Shown piece after piece: positions 1 through 5,071 of a stretch of DNA of 5,071 nt. Position 1 is the first letter of the stretch, and each line of letters opens with the position of its first letter. The notes under the pieces were generated by a model. The model searched no databases. It worked only from the letters and a program-made list of their open reading frames with translations, and was not told the origin of the DNA. Location: NCBI GenBank assembly GCA_031255115.1, contig JAIRTD010000314.1, positions 1-5,071 of the forward strand, read 5' to 3'. The stretch is from Spirochaetaceae bacterium (lineage in GTDB: Bacteria; Spirochaetota; Spirochaetia; Treponematales; Breznakiellaceae). Made by a program: the position numbers and the translations under genes.

Positions 1-193
1 GCCCTTCGAGGCGCATTGGCATACCGGGAGCTTTATTTGGCCTACGCCGTTCCGCATCATCGCCGGGACCCGCTCACCGGTTCGCGGGATGAAGTCGGGC
101 GGGGGGCGCGAAGTGCCGGGGTCGCCTGGCGGCGGGGGCATGGAAATGCGCCCCCTTCTAACTGGTGGTTCCTCACTTGAAGTCTCCGCGTGA
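1..193. other. unassigned GC-rich left flank, no recognised gene
   Basis: Two forward frames are open from the left edge, one ending at a TGA at 178-180 and the other at a TGA at 191-193. Their translations (about 59 and 63 residues) are rich in Gly, Arg and Pro and match no family I recognise. Stop-free runs of this length are expected by chance in such GC-rich sequence. The second frame is the same frame as the amidohydrolase that follows, but the TGA separates them. Either frame could be the 3' end of a gene that begins outside the window; the sequence shown cannot decide. The + strand is strongly G-skewed from about 91 to 140. I see no tRNA, riboswitch or convincing promoter. Confidence 0.4.
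134..155 (+). terminator. GC-rich hairpin, possible terminator of an upstream transcript
   Basis: GGGGG (134-138) pairs with CCCCC (151-155), and CAT (139-141) pairs with ATG (146-148). Bases 149-150 form a two-base bulge, and the loop GGAA (142-145) fits the stable GNRA class. The right arm is followed by TTCTAACT, which is not a real U tract, so intrinsic termination is only a possibility. The hairpin lies 56 bases before the amidohydrolase start, where an upstream terminator or a leader structure would be plausible. Confidence 0.3.
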
Positions 194-205
194 GAGTGGC
201 ATCAT

Positions 206-209
206 GGAG
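206..209 (+). promoter_or_regulatory. ribosome binding site of the amidohydrolase gene, very close spacing
   Basis: GGAG is separated from the ATG at 212 by only CT. The in-frame TGA at 191-193 leaves no other start codon between it and 212, so this site decides the start despite spacing shorter than the usual 5-9 bases. Confidence 0.5.
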
Positions 210-211
210 CT

Positions 212-1822
212 ATGGCAACACTGTTCTATAATGTCCGGGCCTATCTGGGGCCTTCGTCTTTTGCCCGGGCGGTTCTGGTAGACGGGGAGACCATTTGCGC
301 TGTGGGGAGCGACGCTCTCTCTATGGTCCCGCCCGGCGCGGAACGTGTTGACGGTCAGGGCGCGTCCCTTGTGCCGGGTTTCTGTGATTCTCATCTGCAC
401 CTCAAGGGTTGGGGGGCCCGTTTACACCGGATCAATGTCTACGGCGTTAAATCCATTGACGAGCTTGTAGAAAAGGCCAGGTCCGAACTGGAGCGGCTTA
501 ATCCTCCGGGAGGAACGCTGGTTTTCGGTTCAGGATGGAACCAGGAAGAATTTACCGGTATGGCCGAAAAGGACAGGCGTTATCCTGACCGCCATGACCT
601 TGACCGCGTTTCACTCGATCACGGCATAGTGCTCAACCGGATCTGCGGCCATACGGCCTGCTGCAATACGTTTGCCCTCAAGCTGGCCGGTATCAGTGCG
701 TCGGGTCTTCCACAAAAAGGGCGTGTCGATCTGGACAAGAGCGGCGGGCCGTCGGGGGTTTTTCATGGAAAGGCCATTGACACGCTGCGAAATCTCACCG
801 TTCCCTATACTGACGCGCAGAACAGGGAACAGCTTTCTTCGGCTCTTGCTTACGCGGCTTCCCAGGGGCTTTCCTCGGCGATAAGCCAGGATGTGTACGA
901 CAACAATTACAGGCCGGTTCTTGACGCCTACAGGCAGGTCCTCGACAAGACGCCGTTGCGCGTAACGCTTCAATGTTCCTATACCGGAAGAAGGCAGCTT
1001 GAAGAATTTGCCCGTCTGGGTTATGTGTCGGGGGTGAATCTTGGCCATCCTCTGCTTACCATGGGAGGAATAAAACTCTACGCCGACGGTTCGCTGGGTT
1101 CCCGGACAGCCTTGCTTAATGAACCTTACGCCGACGCTCCGCTTACCAGGGGGCTTCCCGCCATGTCCAGGGAAGAACTTAGCGCCGCGGCGCTCTACGC
1201 TGACCGGCTTGGTTTTCAGGTCCTGATCCACGCCATAGGCGATGCCGGGGCGGCCAATGCCCTTACCGCGCTCGAAGGGCTCACCGTAAAGGGCCGTAAC
1301 CCCAGGCGGCACGGAATCATTCATGTCGAAGTGGCCGGCCGGGACCTCCTTTCCCGCATGGCAGGCCAGGATATTCTTGTCCTTACCCAGCCGGCCTTTC
1401 TTGCCCATGATGTTTATATACTCGAAGAAAGGCTGGGAAAAGAACGGGCCGCGCGCGCCCTTCCTTTAAAGAGCCTTTACGAACTGGGCGTTAGAACTTC
1501 CTACGGAAGCGATTGCCCGGTGGAATCGCTTAATCCCCTCGAAGGCATACAGGCGGCGCTCTTGCGGCAGGACATCTCGAAGGCCTTTCCCGAAGGGGGC
1601 TTTTTCCCTGAAGAGGCGGTCGATCTCGAAACAGCCCTCGACGCCTTTACCCTGGGAGGCGCTTATGCCGCCGGGGACGAGCAGCGGGGGCGCATACAAA
1701 AAGGTTCAAGGGCGGATATGGTTCTTCTTGACCGGGATATATTTTCCATTCCCCGGAACGAAATTAAAAACGCGAAGGTCCTTTGTACCCTTGTGGGGGG
1801 AAAGACCGTGTACCGGGTTTAG
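212..1822 (+). CDS. YtcJ-type metal-dependent amidohydrolase
   Basis: This 536-residue protein belongs to the amidohydrolase superfamily, Amidohydro_3/YtcJ branch, whose studied members hydrolyse C-N bonds such as those of N-substituted formamides. The landmarks appear in family order: a small N-terminal beta region; the metal-binding HxH at His61/His63 after PGFCDS; GHTACCN at 146-152; the strand GIKLYADGSLGSRTALL at about 286-302, with Lys288 at the place of the bridging lysine; LIHAIGD around His340; HGIIH at 367-371; and SDCP with Asp434. The C-terminal GRIQKGSRADMVLLDRD (493-509) is the usual return to the beta domain. The length is normal and there is no signal peptide, so it is probably cytoplasmic. 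The start is the only start codon after an in-frame stop at 191-193. It appears coupled to the next gene. The substrate cannot be read from sequence. After His371 it has Val-Glu-Val, where many homologues have a His-Ala-Gln-like sequence. The family call is firm, the reaction is not. Confidence 0.9.
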   Translation: MATLFYNVRAYLGPSSFARAVLVDGETICAVGSDALSMVPPGAERVDGQGASLVPGFCDSHLHLKGWGARLHRINVYGVKSIDELVEKARSELERLNPPGGTLVFGSGWNQEEFTGMAEKDRRYPDRHDLDRVSLDHGIVLNRICGHTACCNTFALKLAGISASGLPQKGRVDLDKSGGPSGVFHGKAIDTLRNLTVPYTDAQNREQLSSALAYAASQGLSSAISQDVYDNNYRPVLDAYRQVLDKTPLRVTLQCSYTGRRQLEEFARLGYVSGVNLGHPLLTMGGIKLYADGSLGSRTALLNEPYADAPLTRGLPAMSREELSAAALYADRLGFQVLIHAIGDAGAANALTALEGLTVKGRNPRRHGIIHVEVAGRDLLSRMAGQDILVLTQPAFLAHDVYILEERLGKERAARALPLKSLYELGVRTSYGSDCPVESLNPLEGIQAALLRQDISKAFPEGGFFPEEAVDLETALDAFTLGGAYAAGDEQRGRIQKGSRADMVLLDRDIFSIPRNEIKNAKVLCTLVGGKTVYRV

Positions 1823-1823
1823 C

Positions 1824-2936
1824 ATGCCTTCCCAAATACTCCACCTCCTTTTTGGAGAAGACGTGCTTGCCGCCCTGTATGAACGCCTCAAAGACCGTTT
1901 CGGAACCGTCGCCGAAGAAGCGCTGCGTAAAATCAAAAAAGATTACTGGCCCGGTTTTGCTCTGGGCTGTCAGGGTCCGGATATTTTTTATCACAACCAG
2001 TCAAGCCGTCCTGTTGCCCTGGAATACGGAACCCTGCTTCACCGCCGGGGTTACGGAGTCTTTACCGCGGCCCTGCTTAAAATGGCCCTGCCCGCGTCTC
2101 CGCCTGCCGAACACGAAATGAAGCGGTGCCATGGCGCGGAGGCGCTTTCTCCTTCGCGGAAGATCACCGCTCTGGGCGCTTATGCTTTGGGTTTTATGAC
2201 CCACGCCATTCTGGACCGCAAAGCCCACCCTTATATCGTGTACAAAGCAGCGCGGCATCATGCCTTTTTTGAACGTATCCTCGATCTTACCATGCTGCGT
2301 CTGCTTAGGGCTCTGGATGTTTCCTTTTGGGATCAGGATGCGCTGCTTGCCGGGGCCTGCGAGCGAGCGCCTCCCGGCCTTGCCGGACTTCTGGAAAAGG
2401 CCCTTGTTTCAACTTTCCCCGAAAGGGCAGGGAAGGACGAAAAACTTCCACAGCGCATAACAAATACCTTCCACGACGCGGCTTTTTTTTACCGCCTGAC
2501 CTGTCCCCAAAAAACCACGCTGCGCAAGGGAGACCCGGGGCTAAAGAAGCTGTGGGAAAGCGGCGGAAGACCTCTCAATTATATTTATCCCGAAAAAATT
2601 CCTCTTGATATTGATTACCTCAACCTCGGCAAGACTCTGTGGCGCGACCCAGGCAGCCCCGCCGGCGCTCATGGGCAGCTTTCCTCGACAGCCTCCTTCC
2701 CGGAACTGTACGCTGACGCCGTAGAAGAAGCCGCCCAAAAACTTTCGCCCTTTATCGCCCGCTATCTTGGCGAGGGTGTCTTTCCCATAGCCGAAGCCGC
2801 CAGGAGCATAGGCAACAATTCTCTTTCTATACAGGCCGAAAACGGCCGCCCCTGCGCGCCCCGCTGTTTTGATTTTCTTCCCCTGGACCGCGTCCTCGCG
2901 CAGCAGGAAAGACTGCGGCGGCAGATTTTCTCCTAA
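1824..2936 (+). CDS. zinc-dependent phospholipase C family protein, non-secreted form
   Basis: The 370-residue protein resembles the Zn_dep_PLPC family, the all-helical phospholipase C/S1-P1 nuclease-like fold. Candidate metal ligands are His7 in the opening MPSQILHLLFGEDVL, Asp53 and His57 in GPDIFYHN, His73, and above all the block GFMTHAILDRKAHPY (123-137), which gives H-x3-D-x3-H at 127, 131 and 135. A later LNLGKTLWRDP segment (267-276), followed by SFPELYADAVEEA, also has the look of the clostridial and spirochaetal members. Classical secreted enzymes of the family have a signal peptide; none is visible here, so action on external lipids is doubtful and the real substrate is unknown. 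The frame stays open upstream to 1665, but the family-like N-terminus and the position one base after the preceding stop favour the ATG at 1824. No good Shine-Dalgarno sequence precedes it, which fits coupling to the amidohydrolase gene. The family call is fairly sure; enzymatic activity is inference. Confidence 0.82.
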   Translation: MPSQILHLLFGEDVLAALYERLKDRFGTVAEEALRKIKKDYWPGFALGCQGPDIFYHNQSSRPVALEYGTLLHRRGYGVFTAALLKMALPASPPAEHEMKRCHGAEALSPSRKITALGAYALGFMTHAILDRKAHPYIVYKAARHHAFFERILDLTMLRLLRALDVSFWDQDALLAGACERAPPGLAGLLEKALVSTFPERAGKDEKLPQRITNTFHDAAFFYRLTCPQKTTLRKGDPGLKKLWESGGRPLNYIYPEKIPLDIDYLNLGKTLWRDPGSPAGAHGQLSSTASFPELYADAVEEAAQKLSPFIARYLGEGVFPIAEAARSIGNNSLSIQAENGRPCAPRCFDFLPLDRVLAQQERLRRQIFS

Positions 2937-2979
2937 GCGCCGCGCTTTGGAATCAAATTGAACCAGGGGCAGCGCGCTC

Positions 2980-2998
2980 TCGAAACGCCTCGTTTTGA
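2980..2998. other. small hairpin in the gap before lepA
   Basis: TCGAAACG (2980-2987) and CGTTTTGA (2991-2998) form an 8-pair stem, one pair being G-T, around a CCT loop. No T tract follows on the + strand, so it is a poor intrinsic terminator. It sits in the 117-base gap between the phospholipase-like gene and lepA, where a terminator, an RNA processing site or a lepA leader element could lie. A weaker stem (CTCC/GGAG at 3013-3016 and 3021-3024, with flanking A-T pairs beyond a mismatch) follows. I see no convincing promoter in the gap, so it is open whether lepA is cotranscribed with the upstream pair. Confidence 0.35.
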
Positions 2999-3046
2999 AA
3001 TGTTGCCGAAAACTCCTTGTGGAGCTTTCCTGTTTGGGGTATTCTT

Positions 3047-3051
3047 GAAGG
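3047..3051 (+). promoter_or_regulatory. ribosome binding site of lepA, very close spacing
   Basis: GAAGG lies only two bases (CT) before the ATG at 3054. The start itself is well supported because the protein begins MTDTAHIRNFCIIAHIDHGK, as LepA proteins do, so the short spacing seems genuine and not a misplaced start. Confidence 0.5.
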
Positions 3052-3053
3052 CT

Positions 3054-4859
3054 ATGACAGACACCGCGCATATACGGAATTTTTGCATTATCGCCCACAT
3101 TGACCACGGCAAGTCTACGCTGGCCGACCGGCTTATCGAGAAGGCCCGCATTGTTGACGAACGGAATTTTCAGAACCAGATTCTTGACAATATGGATATT
3201 GAACGGGAGCGGGGCATTACCATCAAGAGTCAGGCCGTTTCCCTGCCCTATACGGCGGAGGACGGCGAGCGCTATCTTCTCAATCTGGTTGATACTCCCG
3301 GCCATGTTGATTTTAGTTACGAAGTTTCGCGGGCAATCAATTCCTGCGAAGGGGCGCTGCTTCTTGTGGACGCTACCCAGGGGGTTCAGGCCCAGACTCT
3401 TTCCAATATGTACCTGGCTCTGGAACATAATCTCGAAATCATCCCGGTCATCAACAAGATAGATATGGCCGCGGCGGATATTCCGTCGGCGCGGCATCAG
3501 ATTGACAAGGACCTCGGCCTTGACGGCGAAAGCGCCCTGCTTGTTTCGGCCAGGCAGGGTACGGGCGTTGACGAACTTTTTGAGGCCATAGTAAAGCAGG
3601 TTCCTCCTCCGGCGGGAGATTCGTCCCTGCCCCTCAAGGCATTGATCTTTGACTGCCATTACGACCCGTACCGGGGAGTGGTGGTTCACCTGAGGATTTT
3701 TCAGGGCAGCATGCGCCGGGGCATGAAGATACGTTTTATGGCCGCCGGGAGCGATTACGAGGTCGAAACCCTGGGTATCTTTAAGCTTGCCCTGGTTGAA
3801 GTAGACGAGCTTGGCGCGGGAAGCGTGGGCTATGTTATCGCCGGTATCAAGGCGGTAGGCGACATACGGGTAGGGGATACGATTACCGACGCGGCGCGGC
3901 CCTGCGGCGAGGCGCTGCCTGGTTTTAGGGAAATAAAACCCGTGGTGTTTTCTTCTATCTATCCTGTGGACTCCAATGATTATGAAGAACTCAAGACCAG
4001 CCTCGAAAAGCTCAAGCTCAATGACGCTTCGCTGATTTATGAAAAAGATTCTTCCGCCGCCCTGGGCTTTGGTTTCCGCTGCGGTTTTCTGGGGCTGCTT
4101 CATCTTGAAGTTGTCCAGGAAAGGCTCGAAAGGGAATTTAACCAGGCCATCATCTTTACCGCGCCGTCGGTCAAGTACCGCCTCCATCTCCGCAACGGCG
4201 AATCCGTTCTGGTGGACAATCCTACAGAGTATCCTGACGAAGGAAAAGTCGAAAGCGCCGAAGAGCCGTATATACGGGCAGCGGTTATCACTCCGGTAAC
4301 GTATCTTGGTAACATCATGACCCTTTGTCTCGAAAAGCGGGGCGTGCAGAGCGCGATGACCTATCTGGACGAAAAGCGGGTTGAGCTGGTATACGAAATG
4401 CCCCTCTCGGAAGTGCTCTTTGATTTTTACGACCGGCTTAAAAGTATCAGCAGGGGTTATGCGTCATTTGATTATGACATTACCGGTTACAAGGCAACAG
4501 AACTGGTCAAGCTGGATATACTGCTTAACGGCAAGGCCGTGGACGCTCTTTCCCAGCTGGTGTTCAAAAGCAGCGCCCAGGCAAGGGCCCGCGTAATCTG
4601 CGAGCGGCTCAGGGAAGAGATACCCAGGCAGCAGTTTAAGATTCCGGTCCAGGGCGCCATTGGCAGCCAGATCATAGCCCGCGAGACGGTTAACGCCCTC
4701 CGCAAGGACGTGCTTGCCAAGTGTTACGGCGGCGACATTACCCGTAAACGCAAACTGCTCGAAAAACAAAAGGAAGGCAAAAAGCGCATGAAGATGGTAG
4801 GCGACGTGGAACTTCCCCAGAGCGCCTTTCTTGCCGTGCTAAAAACAAAAGACAACTGA
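3054..4859 (+). CDS. lepA: elongation factor 4 (LepA), ribosome-associated translational GTPase
   Basis: This complete 601-residue LepA/EF4 is very near the usual length of about 600. LepA binds the ribosome, hydrolyses GTP, and is implicated in back-translocation or in ribosome assembly and initiation under stress. The GTPase motifs are intact: G1 AHIDHGKST (14-22), G2 RGIT (53-56), G3 DTPGH (80-84) with the catalytic-type His84, G4 NKID (134-137), and G5 SAR (165-167), where SAK is commoner. Domain II starts near 195 (FDCHYDPYRGV). The EF-G III-like domain has KPVVFSSIYP at about 295 and GFGFRCGFLGLLH near 340-351. The V-like domain begins near EPYIRAAVITP (about 403). The LepA-specific C-terminal domain ends with the basic block from Tyr558 (YGGDITRKRKLLEKQKEGKK) and VELPQSAFLAVL, so this is not EF-G or BipA. 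The frame is open back to a TTG at 2958, but the added 32 residues resemble no LepA. In many bacteria lepA precedes lepB; here at least 212 non-coding bases follow. Confidence 0.98.
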   Translation: MTDTAHIRNFCIIAHIDHGKSTLADRLIEKARIVDERNFQNQILDNMDIERERGITIKSQAVSLPYTAEDGERYLLNLVDTPGHVDFSYEVSRAINSCEGALLLVDATQGVQAQTLSNMYLALEHNLEIIPVINKIDMAAADIPSARHQIDKDLGLDGESALLVSARQGTGVDELFEAIVKQVPPPAGDSSLPLKALIFDCHYDPYRGVVVHLRIFQGSMRRGMKIRFMAAGSDYEVETLGIFKLALVEVDELGAGSVGYVIAGIKAVGDIRVGDTITDAARPCGEALPGFREIKPVVFSSIYPVDSNDYEELKTSLEKLKLNDASLIYEKDSSAALGFGFRCGFLGLLHLEVVQERLEREFNQAIIFTAPSVKYRLHLRNGESVLVDNPTEYPDEGKVESAEEPYIRAAVITPVTYLGNIMTLCLEKRGVQSAMTYLDEKRVELVYEMPLSEVLFDFYDRLKSISRGYASFDYDITGYKATELVKLDILLNGKAVDALSQLVFKSSAQARARVICERLREEIPRQQFKIPVQGAIGSQIIARETVNALRKDVLAKCYGGDITRKRKLLEKQKEGKKRMKMVGDVELPQSAFLAVLKTKDN

Positions 4860-4869
4860 GGCTGTTTAA

Positions 4870-4902
4870 AAACTTCAATCTTATACACGTAGATTTGAGT
4901 TT
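4870..4902 (+). terminator. AT-rich hairpin just after lepA, possible terminator
   Basis: AAACTTCAATCT (4870-4881) and AGATTTGAGTTT (4891-4902) form a 12-position stem with one G-T pair and one mismatch (4876/4896) around a nine-base loop. It starts 11 bases after the lepA stop codon. The stem ends in TTT and the sequence then becomes GC-rich, so the usual U tract is very short. Position argues for a lepA terminator, composition only partly. Confidence 0.4.
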
Positions 4903-4956
4903 GCCGGGCAATGAACCTCCCTGTCGTAAGCGGCGGGGTAGATGCCGGCGCGAATC

Positions 4957-4991
4957 AACAACCGCGCGGCAGAGCCACGCGGTATGTTGTT
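4957..4991. repeat. intergenic inverted repeat, copy 1 (GGCAGAGCC core)
   Basis: CCGCG (4962-4966) pairs with CGCGG (4978-4982); a C/A mismatch (4967/4977) follows, then GGC (4968-4970) pairs with GCC (4974-4976) around an AGA loop. An outer stem, AACAA (4957-4961) with TTGTT (4987-4991), extends it across a four-base bulge, TATG. The core is closely related to the repeat at 5029-5052, sharing ACCGCG, GCAGAGCC and GCGG..TAT. GCGGGGTA at 4933-4940 matches eight bases of copy 2 and may be the remnant of a further copy. No coding frame is evident here. Confidence 0.7.
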
Positions 4992-5010
4992 CTCATAAGG
5001 TATTGGTCTC

Positions 5011-5058
5011 GGGTTTAATACCTTCATAACCGCGGCAGAGCCGCGGGGTATTAAACCC
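5011..5058. repeat. intergenic inverted repeat, copy 2: perfect two-part hairpin
   Basis: GGGTTTAATACC (5011-5022) and GGTATTAAACCC (5047-5058) are perfect reverse complements over 12 bases. Inside them CCGCGGC (5030-5036) and GCCGCGG (5040-5046) are perfect over seven bases around an AGA loop; a seven-base bulge, TTCATAA (5023-5029), lies on the 5' side only. The element could terminate or stabilise a transcript, or be one copy of a dispersed REP-like repeat. No T tract follows (TCGCCACG). The family is not one I can name. Confidence 0.8.
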
Positions 5059-5071
5059 TCGCCACGAATAA

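Noticed and set aside
177..205. Promoter-like pair TTGAAG, 17 bases, CATCAT before the amidohydrolase gene
   Set aside because: The -10 match is only four of six, and transcription would begin at the start codon, leaving no ribosome binding site. A similar weak pair before lepA (TTGTGG at 3017-3022, TATTCT at 3040-3045) has the same defect.
611..1408. A 265-codon open frame on the minus strand
   Set aside because: It is entirely antisense to the amidohydrolase gene, whose motifs run through the whole interval. The translation resembles nothing and is rich in Arg, Gly and Lys.
1665..1823. N-terminal extension of the phospholipase-like protein inside the amidohydrolase gene
   Set aside because: The 53 extra residues overlap the C-terminal amidohydrolase domain and do not form a signal peptide of normal shape. 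The ATG at 1824 gives a family-like N-terminus.
2958..3053. TTG start giving LepA 32 extra residues
   Set aside because: LepA proteins begin just before the AHIDHGKST motif, as the ATG at 3054 does. The extension has no resemblance to LepA and the ATG has a purine-rich site.
2541..4187. A 548-codon open frame on the minus strand
   Set aside because: It lies antisense to the end of the phospholipase-like gene and most of lepA, whose + strand reading is certain. The translation is low in recognisable motifs and is explained by the codon bias of the opposite strand.
4859..4873. GGCTGTTTAAAAAC right after lepA as an insertion-sequence end
   Set aside because: It recalls some transposon termini, but there is no inverted partner, transposase fragment or target duplication in the window. 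It overlaps the start of the hairpin at 4870-4902.
4957..5058. CRISPR array
   Set aside because: There are only two related repeats, of unequal length, with imperfect identity and no regular unique spacers.

Overview
The window carries three complete protein genes, all on the + strand, framed by two short non-coding flanks. The organism is most likely a spirochaete of the Treponema type. This is inferred from protein family resemblance: the LepA is treponeme-like from its first residues onward, and the zinc-dependent phospholipase C-like protein has the form I associate with treponemes. The DNA is moderately GC-rich by eye, with AT-richer patches, which would suit one of the higher-GC treponemes. 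No rRNA, tRNA or other taxonomic marker is present, so the assignment is tentative.

Layout: 1-211 is GC-rich and strongly G-skewed, with one good hairpin and no recognisable gene. 212-1822 encodes a YtcJ-type metal-dependent amidohydrolase. One base after its stop codon, 1824-2936 encodes a cytoplasmic-looking member of the zinc-dependent phospholipase C family; the TAG-C-ATG junction suggests translational coupling in a two-gene operon. A 117-base gap with a small hairpin leads to lepA (3054-4859), which encodes the ribosome-associated GTPase EF4. The last 212 bases hold an AT-rich hairpin just after lepA, then two related GC-rich inverted repeats, one of them a perfect 12+7 bp two-part hairpin.

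The first two genes are probably co-expressed hydrolases of unknown substrate. Nothing seen ties them functionally to lepA, a housekeeping translation gene. I do not see a new multi-gene system here. The least-explained material is the repeat cluster at the right end, which looks like a dispersed structured intergenic repeat family and contains mutually exclusive stems.
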